Made by a program: the position numbers and the translations under genes. From positions 620,001-684,000 of the forward strand of contig JADJPJ010000002.1 in the NCBI GenBank assembly GCA_016713325.1: a stretch of DNA of 64,000 nucleotides, read 5' to 3'. The stretch comes from Candidatus Flexifilum affinis (lineage in GTDB: Bacteria; Chloroflexota; Anaerolineae; Aggregatilineales; Phototrophicaceae). Below the pieces are notes generated by a model that was not told the DNA's origin, ran no database searches, and saw nothing but the letters and a program-made list of their open reading frames with translations. Below are positions 52,681-61,092 of this stretch, piece after piece (position 1 is the first letter of the stretch; every line of letters begins with the position of its first letter).

Positions 52681-53790
52681 ATGATGACTCAACACGGACA
52701 TATGGCCTGGACGCGCGGTTACTTCCAGCGCGGCCCCGGTGACGTACCCGGAACTCAGGTGGCTCTCTATCGCATGTCCGATCTGGTCAAGCAGGGGTAT
52801 ATCGCCCCGGCGGAAGGGCGCGGCCTGCTGCTCGACGCCCGCCTCTTCGACTTTGTGTGGCAGGTGGTCTGGGCCGACGACACCGCCACCCCGGACGAAG
52901 CGCTGCCCGAGGTGCTCGGCAACGTGCAGGGGTATGTGGCGTTCATGCACGGCTGGACCGGCAACCACGGGATCTGGGAGAGCATTCCCGGCCTGGTCGT
53001 GACGAGCAACAAGCGTCTGGTGGCGATCAGTGTCGATCACAACGGCTTTGGAGGCACTGCCTTCATCGACAATACTCCCGCTCTCGACCATTGCAGCCCG
53101 CCCGCCGCGATGCGGGTCATGGAGCGGTTCATCGACGTGCTGCGCATCCGCCGCCAGCCGGGCCAGCCGAACCCCAAAGTGGTCAACTTCGTCGGTCACA
53201 GCATGGGCGGCGCGGCGCTCTTCTACCTGAACACGATGAACTGGCGCGCCGGGGAAGAGACGCGTCTGGCTGTGGCGCCGGCGCTGCTGCTGGAAGACGA
53301 CATGAAGCGGATCTTCTTCACCGCGTTGGGGATTGGCATCGGCATCGTCAACCGCCTCAGCGTGTTCGAGGTTGTGGAGCGGGCCATCAAGCCGCAAATG
53401 ATTGAAGCGGTCTGCGCTGGGGGAAGCGCCAACGTGCGCAACCTTCACGCCCGGCAGTATGAACAGACGCCGCGCGGCACCATCGCCTCGACCTTCATGG
53501 CCATGGGGCTGCTGAACAACCGGGAAATCTCGCGCCAATGGGACCTGGTCCGGGTGACCCTCGGCCACCGCGATACGCTGGTCGGGCTGGTGCCAATGGT
53601 CGATCTGCTGAGCGAGCTGGAATTCCCCGCGGCGAACCTGCGTGTGGTCGCCGGGTCACACTACCTGTTCAGCGTAGGGCCGGAAGCGGTCTTTCAGCAC
53701 GCCCAGAACCGTGAACTGATCGTGACCGATATCCTCGACCTGCACGATCGGGCTTTCGCCGTGCAGCGGACGGGGTACAGGGTCGGGTGA
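52681..53790 (+). CDS. alpha/beta hydrolase
   Basis: This 369-residue protein has an alpha/beta hydrolase core with oxyanion-hole 'FMHGWTGNHGIWESIPGL' near residue 90 and nucleophile elbow 'VGHSMGGAAL' with Ser174. The catalytic acid and His (likely His in 'VVAGSHYLFS', residue about 325) follow. The N-terminal 60 residues and a middle cap are additional. It could be a lipase, esterase or haloalkane-type enzyme; the substrate is unknown. Three Met codons lie within the first 8 residues, and 52681 follows a GGGGGG run. It is paired with the FG-GAP gene in one operon. Confidence 0.82.
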   Translation: MMTQHGHMAWTRGYFQRGPGDVPGTQVALYRMSDLVKQGYIAPAEGRGLLLDARLFDFVWQVVWADDTATPDEALPEVLGNVQGYVAFMHGWTGNHGIWESIPGLVVTSNKRLVAISVDHNGFGGTAFIDNTPALDHCSPPAAMRVMERFIDVLRIRRQPGQPNPKVVNFVGHSMGGAALFYLNTMNWRAGEETRLAVAPALLLEDDMKRIFFTALGIGIGIVNRLSVFEVVERAIKPQMIEAVCAGGSANVRNLHARQYEQTPRGTIASTFMAMGLLNNREISRQWDLVRVTLGHRDTLVGLVPMVDLLSELEFPAANLRVVAGSHYLFSVGPEAVFQHAQNRELIVTDILDLHDRAFAVQRTGYRVG

Positions 53791-54271
53791 GGGGAGGACT
53801 GAGGGCCGAGGACGGAGTGCTGATGATTAAATAACCGCCGAGTCGCACGGCGTGACCGCGATCCTTATGCATCCGAGTGCCGCCCTGCGGATGAACCGTT
53901 CCTAGCAACGTGCCGTGTTCCTCCTGCACGAGTTCCGTCAGATCGATGGCGAAATCACCACTCCCCGGCGGCCCTCAGGGCAAACGCATCAAAATCACCA
54001 ATGGGTCCATGAGGGTGCGAGACGTAGCGTAGCGGCGCATCGCGATGCGCCGTTGATTGCGGGCGGTTCGCGAACCGCCCCTACACACCCACAATGGCCC
54101 TTTTTCGCCCCATCAGGAAATTTGATGCGTTTGCCCTACCGGCGGCCCCGACTTGACTCTCCTCACGAGAAGGTATAGGATATATTCATCCTAATACTAC
54201 ATTCAACCTAGTTCGCTTCCATCTACAGCATGTCATGTTGCTACCTCTCATTTCTTTCGAGTGAGGTATAG
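53791..54271. other. gene-free stretch containing a MITE-like element
   Basis: About 480 bases without a credible gene. It contains a short 'ggactgagggc' motif (53799-53809) also seen at 60537, the element at 53974-54138 with two perfect 20-bp palindromes inside it, and an AT-rich stretch before the orphan gene at 54272. Confidence 0.6.
53974..54138. mobile_element. MITE-like element, about 165 bp, with 17-bp TIRs and 9-bp TSD
   Basis: Perfect 17-base terminal inverted repeats AGGGCAAACGCATCAAA (53977-53993) and TTTGATGCGTTTGCCCT (54121-54137) are bordered by a direct repeat CCGGCGGCC (53965-53973 and 54139-54147), as left by a transposase. Two perfect 20-base palindromes lie inside (54033-54052 CGGCGCATCG/CGATGCGCCG and 54061-54080 GGGCGGTTCG/CGAACCGCCC). 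No transposase is encoded in it or elsewhere in the window, so it would need an enzyme encoded elsewhere. Confidence 0.7.
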
Positions 54272-54589
54272 ATGAGTGAATACAATGACCTTGCGATATT
54301 TCGGGCGCAGGTCGAACAAGAGCTATACCACCTTTCTGAACAGGCGCACCTACTTGCGCAATTCCCTAACCGATCAGAAATGGAGGCAGAGGTGGTGTGG
54401 TATTTCATCAAAGGCAAGTGGATTCCGAACTGGCGAGAAGATCGTCTCGACCTGAGTGGTCGTATCATCCGCACCTTCGTACAGTTCGAATTCTCAGATA
54501 GCGTCGACACTTCCGAGACCCTCGAATGCGCGATCCGGACTGAGTCCGAAGCGCCGTCGGTCATCCTGGAGCCGGGGACTATCTCATGA
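54272..54589 (+). CDS. orphan protein of 105 residues, function unknown
   Basis: Begins 'MSEYNDLAIFRAQVEQELYHL' with a helical, charged N-terminus and a mixed C-terminal half ('LDLSGRIIRTFVQFEFSDSVDTSETLECAI'). It has GAGTGAGG about 10 bases before the ATG. Base composition is less GC-rich than its neighbours. Its last bases overlap the start of the crotonase gene (TCATGA at 54586), so the two are translationally coupled. Not recognised. Confidence 0.55.
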   Translation: MSEYNDLAIFRAQVEQELYHLSEQAHLLAQFPNRSEMEAEVVWYFIKGKWIPNWREDRLDLSGRIIRTFVQFEFSDSVDTSETLECAIRTESEAPSVILEPGTIS

Positions 54590-55557
54590 CAGCGACCCAC
54601 GATCTCACGTTCGATACGCTGCAGCTCACGCAGAGCGGCCGTGTCCTGACGGCGCGGTACGCGTGCCCGCCGCTCAACTTCCTGACCGCGGCCGGCGTCC
54701 GGGACCTCGACCACCTGACGAGCGCCGTCGATCGCGATCCGACGGTGGGTGCGGTGGTGCTGACCGGGGGCATGGAGGGTCGCTTCCTCACGCATGTGGA
54801 CCCGCACGAGTTTGGGGCGTTGGCGAAGCTGCCGCACCCGCAGGTTTCGATGCGCGTGATGGAATTCGTCGTGCCACTGCTCAACTTGGTGCTGGGGATC
54901 CCCGGAGTGGTACCCTTGCTCGAGCGGTTCGGCGGTGTGGCTGGCAAGGGGCTCGCCATGGGGTTTCGCTGGAAGCGGACCATCCTGCGCATGAACCGTT
55001 CGCGTGCCGTGTACATCGCGGCAATCAACGGTCCGGTATTGGAGGGTGGCCTAGAAATCGTGCTCGCCTGCGACCTGCGCTACGCCGCCGACGCCGCGCA
55101 CCTGCGCATGGGCCTATTGGAGATGCTCGTGGGGTTGATCCCGGGCGGCAGCGGTACGAACCGGCTGCTGCGCATGCTCGGTACAGCGCGCGCACTCGAG
55201 CACATTCTTGAGGGGGCACCGCTGACCGCGTCCGAGGCCCTCACGGCCGGCCTGGTGCATCGGGTCGTACCCGCGGACCAACTCCTGGCCGAGGCTCAGA
55301 AGACCGCTGCCCGCCTCGCACGCCGCTCACCGTTTGCGGTCGCGGCGCTTAAGCGTTGCCTCTATTTCGGAGCGCATCTCAGCTTCAGCAGCGCACTCAA
55401 CCTTGAGCTCGCGGGATTCACGGCCGCCGGATTGACGCCCGCCGCGGGCCGGGTCGTCCAGCCCTTTCTCGACGACCTGGAACGCTTTGGCGAGTCCCCA
55501 GAACTCGCCGATCCGGAGCCGTGGATCGAGGGTACGCGGGTCGATCTCGTCGGATGA
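54586..55557 (+). CDS. enoyl-CoA hydratase/isomerase (crotonase) family protein
   Basis: This 323-residue protein has the crotonase core: the CoA/oxyanion-hole strand 'VGAVVLTGGMEGRFLTHVDP' near residue 55, 'YIAAINGPVLEGGLEIVLACDLRYAADAAHLRMG' near residue 145 and 'LGLIPGGSGTNRL'-type sequence with a Gly in place of the usual acidic residue in part of the site. An insertion of about 40 residues lies between the first two blocks. Crotonases act on acyl-CoA thioesters. The reaction is not specified by sequence. It is in the same cassette as the orphan gene and a FAD oxidase. Confidence 0.82.
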   Translation: MTATHDLTFDTLQLTQSGRVLTARYACPPLNFLTAAGVRDLDHLTSAVDRDPTVGAVVLTGGMEGRFLTHVDPHEFGALAKLPHPQVSMRVMEFVVPLLNLVLGIPGVVPLLERFGGVAGKGLAMGFRWKRTILRMNRSRAVYIAAINGPVLEGGLEIVLACDLRYAADAAHLRMGLLEMLVGLIPGGSGTNRLLRMLGTARALEHILEGAPLTASEALTAGLVHRVVPADQLLAEAQKTAARLARRSPFAVAALKRCLYFGAHLSFSSALNLELAGFTAAGLTPAAGRVVQPFLDDLERFGESPELADPEPWIEGTRVDLVG

Positions 55558-55573
55558 ACTACTGGAGGTGAGC

Positions 55574-55906
55574 ATGAAAGCACCCAGCAAGTCGTATTTC
55601 AAGGTGATGACGGCCTATCTGATTTACCAGGACGGCGGAGTCTTCGATTCGCAACCGCAGAACATGCCTGGTACGGAGTGGGAGACGACGTGGCTCAACA
55701 GCCTCGCGTGGGGCTTCTGGCGCCAGGATCTGCCGATCACCAACACGCGGTTGTCCAACGGCCAACGGCTTGGTATCGAGGAGATCATGATCGGGCGTAC
55801 CCTACAGCAGCTGCTGATCTCCCTGCTGACGCTCGGCTTTTGGGCGCCCATTACGGTCAGTTGGCGTGGCTGCCGCCCGCCGATCCAATCCGGACTCCTG
55901 GACTGA
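55574..55906 (+). CDS. small protein with one TM segment, function unknown
   Basis: This 110-residue protein starts at ATG 55574, which follows a strong GGAGGTGAGC ribosome site. It is rich in Trp ('GTEWETTWLNSLAWGFWRQ') and has one hydrophobic helix near the C-terminus ('TLQQLLISLLTLGFWAPITVSW'). No family recognised. It lies 16 bases after the crotonase gene and 9 bases before the FAD oxidase gene, so it is part of the same transcript and may anchor the oxidase. Confidence 0.6.
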   Translation: MKAPSKSYFKVMTAYLIYQDGGVFDSQPQNMPGTEWETTWLNSLAWGFWRQDLPITNTRLSNGQRLGIEEIMIGRTLQQLLISLLTLGFWAPITVSWRGCRPPIQSGLLD

Positions 55907-55915
55907 GGCCTCACC

Positions 55916-57463
55916 ATGATCTCCGCCGAAAACGAAGGTCCCCAGCCGTGGGCGGGTGTCCACGTAACCCACCGCACGACGGTGGCTGAGATCTATAACA
56001 TCGACAACATCGGCGCCGATGGGAAACCACTCTCCGGGTGGGAGATGTTCCGGCAAGCCGGCCAGGACCTCGACAACCTGATCCGCCAGGCCAGCGACGC
56101 CGGTAAGCGAATCCTCCCGATCGGCGCGGGATAGGCGCTGTCGAAGATCAACATCACCGATGGCTGGCTGGTAAACACGAAGCTGCTGAACGGCTGCTAC
56201 GACGTCAGCGACCAATACTTCCATACCGCGTACCCGGAGGAGCGGCGCCAAAATCTCGTCCTTGCCCAAGCGGGCATGCAGATCGCCGAGCTCAACACCT
56301 ACCTCGAGCTCCTTCCGCGGACTCAGGCCAACCGGCGGGCGATCCCGGCCGCGGGAATCGGCAACGGCCAGACGGTCGCGGGAGCCGTCTCCGGCAACAC
56401 CCACGGATCGCAGATCGCCTACGGGGCAATGCCCGACTTCGTCACTGGCCTGCACCTGGCGACCGGCGTCGGCCAGACGCTCTGGATCGAGCGAGCGTCA
56501 AGACCGGTCATGAATGACAAGTTCGTGAAGAAGATCGGCGCCAGGCTGATCCGCGACGATGATGTGTTCAATGCGGCCGTGGTCAGCTTCGGTACGTTCG
56601 GAATCATCGCCGCCATGGCGATCGAGACCGTCCCAATCTATCAGCTCGAGTTCCCGCCCATTGTCGACATCAGCTACGCGGACCTGAAGAAGAAGCTCAA
56701 CGACTTCGCCACGGGCACCATTCCGAAGGACCTCTACCATTACGAATTCATCTTCGATCCCTTCACCCGCAGCCAGATGGCCATGGAGGCGAGCGCGCCG
56801 AAGGTGCCTTACAAACCCGGCGTCCCGACGCCAAAGCCCCGCTGGATCATTCGCGACAAGAACGGCTACGCACCCGGGATCAACATCCTGAGGGTTGTGG
56901 GATGGCTCCGTTCCATCGTGCCGACCCGCGTCCTGACAGACTTACAGTTCAAGTTGTACCGTGAAAACGCCCTGCTGGACAACGTCCTCGGCAGTCCGGG
57001 GCAGATCTACACCTCGTCGATTTACTACCTTGAGGGTTACATCGAGAGCGCTTTCGCGGTCTCGGTCAAGGATGCGGCGGCGACGATCGACATCTCCTCG
57101 CAGGTTTCCCAGGAGATGAGCCTGCCATCGCTCTACCAGGTGAGGCTCTGCAAAGCCTCGACAGGGACGCTTGCGTTCACTCAGCTCGAGCCGATTACGG
57201 CGGTCTTCGAGGTTGGAATAATCCACGATGAACGGTTCCCAGAATACGAGCGTCGGCTGCACGAGGCGTTTCAGAAGGCCGGGATCCGCTACACGCTGCA
57301 TTGGTCGAAGAACTCAGGGATCCGTCCGGACAAGCTGGCGTACATGTACGGCAATGCGAAGATCGAGAGTTGGAAGGCTGCGAGGAAGCAAGTCTTCAAC
57401 AATGACCCGAAGTTGATGAAACTCTTCGATACCGATGTGTTGGTCGAAGCCGGGCTGGCATGA
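55916..57463 (+). pseudogene. FAD-linked oxidase (VAO / cholesterol-oxidase-like) with in-frame amber codon
   Basis: The same frame is open on both sides of a TAG at 56132-56134. Together they encode about 515 residues with the FAD_binding_4 (VAO/PCMH) fold: 'KRILPIGAG' then 'ALSKINITDGWLVNT', 'RRAIPAAGIGNGQTVAGAVSGNTHGSQIAYGAMPDFVTGLHL', and a C-terminal substrate domain ending '..MKLFDTDVLVEAGLA'. Where the stop falls, relatives have Trp ('GAGWALSK'), so TGG to TAG is the simplest change. Flavin attachment cannot be judged with certainty. An intact product would be an FAD sugar- or sterol-oxidase type enzyme. It may be a sequencing error. Confidence 0.75.
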
Positions 57464-57829
57464 CCTCCCGACCTACTTGTGCTGAACTGGGGCGAGCTCG
57501 CAGCATCTGTCCGTCGGTTGCCAGCCAGAGGCGTTGTGGAGATTGTGGTACACCGTGCGGCACCCCTATTTAAGTTCGGATGCGGCGCACTTCAGGAGGA
57601 CCGGATTCCCAGGCCAAATCTCCTTGGGGCGTCGTGAATCGCATAGACACACAAAATCAATAAGGTGGGCAGGGTAGTCAGGATACCGTCTTTCCTTCAT
57701 CCTTACCAATGTCCAGTGCTTTCACCCCGCCCTGCCCCTTCCTTTCTTGACACCCTCCGGGCGTCATGTTAATCTCTATCTGCGTTATTTGATCCATTTT
57801 GAACAATCTATTGACCGGGGTCTCCCTCA
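57464..57829 (+). other. intergenic stretch of about 365 bases upstream of nuoA
   Basis: Nothing coding is credible. It carries the leader and promoter of the nuo operon at its right end and unremarkable sequence, with small imperfect repeats of 'gtgcggc' near 57545-57580, at its left. No MITE, tRNA or regulatory palindrome was recognised here. Confidence 0.5.
57747..57775 (+). promoter_or_regulatory. candidate promoter of the nuo operon
   Basis: A perfect TTGACA (57747-57752), a 17-base spacer and TAATCT (57770-57775) preceded by TG (57767-57768, extended -10). Transcripts would start near 57782, about 48 bases before nuoA. The -10 hexamer itself is weak. Confidence 0.5.
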
Positions 57830-58192
57830 ATGGAAACACTGGCAGAATTCGCACCGATTGCCGCTCTCCTGGCGATCGCCATCGTCATATCGCTCCTCAT
57901 TCTGGTGATTTCGCGCCTGTTCGGTCCCTGGCGTCCGACCTTTCGCAAAACCGCTCCATACGAAAGCGGCATGAAACCACTCGGGCCTGCAAGGCGCCGG
58001 TACCCGGTTCGCTTCTATTTGATCGCCGTCCTATTCATCCTATTCGACATTGAAGTGATTTTCTTCCTGCCCTGGGCCGTAGTCTTCCGCGACATGGGAC
58101 TCTACGCCTTCGTCGCCATGGGCATCTTCATCTTCATTCTGACGATAGGGCTGATCTATGAGTGGAAAGTGGGAGCGTTGGAATGGGAGTAG
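57830..58192 (+). CDS. nuoA: NADH-quinone oxidoreductase subunit A
   Basis: This 120-residue membrane subunit of complex I has three TM helices, with the conserved loop '[40 protein letters not shown]' (the E-S-G and F-D-x-E blocks, the latter functionally important) around residues 45-85. It is the first gene of the nuo operon and starts 55 bases after the candidate promoter. Its TAG overlaps nuoB by 10 bases. Confidence 0.95.
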   Translation: METLAEFAPIAALLAIAIVISLLILVISRLFGPWRPTFRKTAPYESGMKPLGPARRRYPVRFYLIAVLFILFDIEVIFFLPWAVVFRDMGLYAFVAMGIFIFILTIGLIYEWKVGALEWE

Positions 58193-58674
58193 TCTCGTCA
58201 AAACTCGGTAACCTGGGCGTGGTCACCACCACGCTTGAAGATGCGGTCAACTGGGCGCGTACCGGCGCGATGTGGCCGCTTTTGTTCGGTCTGGCCTGCT
58301 GCGCTATCGAGATGATGAGCACCCAGGCCTCGAACTACGATCTGTCGCGCTTCGGCATGGAGCTCAACCGCGCCAGCCCGCGCCAGAGCGACCTGATCAT
58401 CGTTGCCGGCCGCGTGACTCGAAAAATGGCGCCGGTGCTGCGCCAGCTTTACGATCAAATGGCCTCCCCCAAGTATGTGCTGTCCATGGGCGACTGCGCG
58501 TCATCGGGCGGGGTGTACAATAACTACGCTGTCGTCCAGGGGGTCGATGAGATCCTCCCGGTCGATGTCTACGTCGCGGGTTGCCCGCCGCGCCCGGAGC
58601 AGTTGATCCATGGGATCCTCACGCTGCAAGAGAAGGTCAAGGGCGAGCGCTGGGCGGACTGGATTAAAGGGTAG
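58183..58674 (+). CDS. nuoB: NADH-quinone oxidoreductase subunit B
   Basis: This 163-residue subunit carries the N2 [4Fe-4S] cluster, shown by '[11 protein letters not shown]' (adjacent Cys pair), '[12 protein letters not shown]' and '[14 protein letters not shown]'. The usual size and spacing are kept. It sits at the junction of the hydrophilic arm and membrane arm. The ATG at 58183 lies within the end of nuoA; an alternative start at 58162 is less conserved. nuoC follows after 11 bases. Confidence 0.96.
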   Translation: MGVVSSKLGNLGVVTTTLEDAVNWARTGAMWPLLFGLACCAIEMMSTQASNYDLSRFGMELNRASPRQSDLIIVAGRVTRKMAPVLRQLYDQMASPKYVLSMGDCASSGGVYNNYAVVQGVDEILPVDVYVAGCPPRPEQLIHGILTLQEKVKGERWADWIKG

Positions 58675-58685
58675 CAAAACCGATC

Positions 58686-59237
58686 ATGAAGATTCCTCAG
58701 GCACTCGATCCTGTGTTGTCCACGCGCGAGGCGCTGGACGAGGCGATCCTGGACACGAAGGAGGTTGCGGGCGAGACGACGCTGATTGTCAACCCGGCGG
58801 ACCTCGTTCGTGTCGCGCGTTTTGTGCGCGATACCAGCGGCCTGGTGTACAACTACCTCTCGGATATCAGCGCTGTTGATTACTATCCCGAAGTAACGCG
58901 TGGACCGCAGGGAGAAGGCCGCTTCGGCGTCAGCTATCACCTGTATTCCATGCTTTACAACCGGCGCATCCGGCTGAAGGTCTATCTGCCGGAAGATGAT
59001 CCCGCCGTGTCGACGGTGACCGTTCTGTGGAAGTCAGCCAACTGGCTCGAACGTGAGATCTTCGACATGATGGGCATCCGCTTTGACGGCCACCCGGATC
59101 TGCGCCGCCTGCTGATGGCGCCGGATTGGGATGGGCACCCCCACCGCCGCGATTACCCGCTCGGCTATGAGACGATCATGTTCTCGTTCAACAAGGACGA
59201 GATCAATCAGCACAAGCCCTACGCCAAGAAAGACTGA
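58686..59237 (+). CDS. nuoC: NADH-quinone oxidoreductase subunit C
   Basis: This 183-residue subunit is the 30-kDa peripheral protein of complex I. The signature 'WLEREIFDMMGIRFDGHPDLRRLLMAPDWDGHPHRRDYPL' near residue 120-160 is the typical complex I 30-kDa block, including R-D-Y-P-L-G-Y-E. It has no cofactor and helps form the quinone site. nuoD follows 14 bases downstream, as a separate gene (not the fused NuoCD). Confidence 0.95.
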   Translation: MKIPQALDPVLSTREALDEAILDTKEVAGETTLIVNPADLVRVARFVRDTSGLVYNYLSDISAVDYYPEVTRGPQGEGRFGVSYHLYSMLYNRRIRLKVYLPEDDPAVSTVTVLWKSANWLEREIFDMMGIRFDGHPDLRRLLMAPDWDGHPHRRDYPLGYETIMFSFNKDEINQHKPYAKKD

Positions 59238-59251
59238 CAGGGGACATTCGC

Positions 59252-60514
59252 ATGGCGATTACAGCTGTTGGCCAGGCACCGGAGGCGGTGCAAAAGTGGG
59301 AGGGCAGTATCGAGGAATTGCGCGGTCTGGTTTCTGACCGCGCCATTACCGGCGAAACGCTCCTGCTCAACATGGGGCCGCATCACCCCAGTACGCACGG
59401 CGTGCTCCGCCTGCTGCTGGAACTCGACGGTGAACAGATTGTCACCTGCTTGCCGGATATCGGCTATCTGCACACCGGTATCGAGAAGAATATCGAATCC
59501 AAGACGTACGAAAAAGCCGTCACGCTGACCGATCGCATGGACTATCTGTCGCCCATGTCGAACAATACGGTCTACTGCCTGGCGCTGGAGAAGCTGACCG
59601 GTCTGGACGTGCCCGCGCGCGCGCAGGCGGTCCGCGTAATCTGCCTGGAGCTGTCCCGCATCGCATCACACTGCGTATGGCTCGGCACGCACGCGCTTGA
59701 TCTGGGCGCGATGAGCGCTTTCCTGTACTGCTTCCGCGACCGTGAATACATCCTCGACATGTTCGAGATGCTGTCCGGCCAGCGCATGATGGGCAGCTAT
59801 ATTCGTCCGGGCGGCCTCTGGCGCGATCTCCCCGAGGAGTTCATGCCGGCCCTGGAGCGGTTTGTGAATTACTTCCCGCCCAAGGTCGACGAGTACGAAT
59901 CGCTGCTGACCAACAACCCGATCTGGCTGGACCGCACGCAGGGTATCGGCGTAGTCGAGCCGGAAGAAGCGCTGAACCTGGGCCTGAGTGGTCCGACACT
60001 GCGCGCGAGTGGCGTCAACTGGGATATCCGCAAGGCGGAACCCTACAGCGGTTATGAGCTGTACGAGTTCGACGTGCCGCTGGGTGAACATGGCGACGTG
60101 TACGACCGCTACTACATCCGCATGAAGGAAATGCACCAGAGCATCCGCATCATCACGCAGGCCATGAAGAACCTGCCCGACGGACCGTTCCGGTCGCAGA
60201 ACCGCAAGTTCGTGCCGCCGCCGCGCGCTGAACTGGGCCAGAGCATGGAAGCGGTGATCCACCACTTCAAGCTGTGGACCGAAGGTTTCAGCGTTCCGGA
60301 CGAAGAGGTCTACGTCTCCATCGAAAGCCCGCGTGGCGAGATTGGCTGCTATCTGCACGGCACGGGCGGCAATAAGCCGCGCCGCGTTCACTTCAAGACA
60401 CCGTCGTTCATGCACATCAGTGCGCTTGGACCGATGTCGAAGGGGCATATGCTGGCCGACCTGGTCGCCATTGTCGGCAGTATCGACTGCGTACTGGGCG
60501 ACAGCGACCGGTAA
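59252..60514 (+). CDS. nuoD: NADH-quinone oxidoreductase subunit D
   Basis: This 420-residue subunit of complex I, the 49-kDa homologue, shows 'NMGPHHPSTHGVLRLLLELDGE' near residue 38 (the His of the quinone site), 'DIGYLHTGIEKNIESKTY' and 'TDRMDYLSPMSNN' (the Tyr/His region contacting quinone). The C-terminal 'IVGSIDCVLGDSDR' is normal. It lies 14 bases after nuoC. A 98-base gap with a 'ggactgagggctgagga' repeat precedes nuoE. Confidence 0.95.
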   Translation: MAITAVGQAPEAVQKWEGSIEELRGLVSDRAITGETLLLNMGPHHPSTHGVLRLLLELDGEQIVTCLPDIGYLHTGIEKNIESKTYEKAVTLTDRMDYLSPMSNNTVYCLALEKLTGLDVPARAQAVRVICLELSRIASHCVWLGTHALDLGAMSAFLYCFRDREYILDMFEMLSGQRMMGSYIRPGGLWRDLPEEFMPALERFVNYFPPKVDEYESLLTNNPIWLDRTQGIGVVEPEEALNLGLSGPTLRASGVNWDIRKAEPYSGYELYEFDVPLGEHGDVYDRYYIRMKEMHQSIRIITQAMKNLPDGPFRSQNRKFVPPPRAELGQSMEAVIHHFKLWTEGFSVPDEEVYVSIESPRGEIGCYLHGTGGNKPRRVHFKTPSFMHISALGPMSKGHMLADLVAIVGSIDCVLGDSDR

Positions 60515-60612
60515 TTGACAAGACCGCGAACAATGGACTGAGGGCTGAGGAACGCCAGGAAGACCCCGGGTTGAGGCGCTCAGTCCTCAGCGCTTTGCAC
60601 GAAGGAAGAGAC
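60515..60612. repeat. short gap between nuoD and nuoE with 'ggactgagggctgagga' repeat
   Basis: The motif GGACTGAGGGCTGAGGA (60537-60553) is followed by a partial inverted copy, TCAGTCCTCAGCGC (60580-60593). The same word occurs at 53799. It could form a stem in the nuo transcript. It encodes nothing. Confidence 0.45.
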
Positions 60613-61092
60613 ATGCTCGCAGAAAAATACGCCGACCGCATCAAGAAGGTCTTCGCCAAGTACCCTGACAAGCGTTCCGCGGTCATGCCGATGCTGTACA
60701 TCGCGCAGGAAGAGTACGGTTGGGTATCCCCCGAGGGCATCCGTGAGGTCGCGGAAGTCTGCGAGCTGGAGCCCACGCAGGTGAAGTCTATCGCCGGCTT
60801 CTACACGATGTATTCGGAGCAGCCGAAGGGCAAGTACTGGCTTCAGGTCTGCACCGACCTGGCCTGCGCGCTGCGTGGCGCGGATGAATTCTACGTCCAG
60901 TTGAAAGAGACGCTAGGCGTTGACGATGGCGGCACGACCGACGACGGCATGTTCACGGTCGAACATGTCATGTGCCTGGGCGCCTGTGACCGCGCGCCAA
61001 TGCTTCAGTGCAACTTCCACTTCCACGAAAATCTGAGGTCAAGGCATCCAACCTGCGCGGCCGCGGTGGGGCAGGTTTTTCCGCCGGCATGA
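60613..61092 (+). CDS. nuoE: NADH-quinone oxidoreductase subunit E, C-terminus disrupted
   Basis: The first 141 of 159 residues are a normal NuoE (24-kDa, thioredoxin-like 2Fe-2S subunit), with 'ADRIKKVFAKYPDKRSAVMPML', the cluster cysteines in 'QVCTDLACALRGADEF' and 'VMCLGACDRAPMLQC'. After 'HENL' (61033) the sequence becomes that of the middle of nuoF read in a wrong frame ('RSRHPTCAAAVGQVFPPA'). The last ~20-25 residues of NuoE and the first ~55-65 of NuoF are missing, as if deleted. It starts at ATG 60613, with GGAAG upstream. The four cluster Cys are intact. This may be a misassembly. Confidence 0.85.
   Translation: MLAEKYADRIKKVFAKYPDKRSAVMPMLYIAQEEYGWVSPEGIREVAEVCELEPTQVKSIAGFYTMYSEQPKGKYWLQVCTDLACALRGADEFYVQLKETLGVDDGGTTDDGMFTVEHVMCLGACDRAPMLQCNFHFHENLRSRHPTCAAAVGQVFPPA

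Noticed and set aside
60537-60593. A transcription terminator between nuoD and nuoE
   Set aside because: The inverted repeat is imperfect with no T-run, and the operon must continue into nuoE-G.
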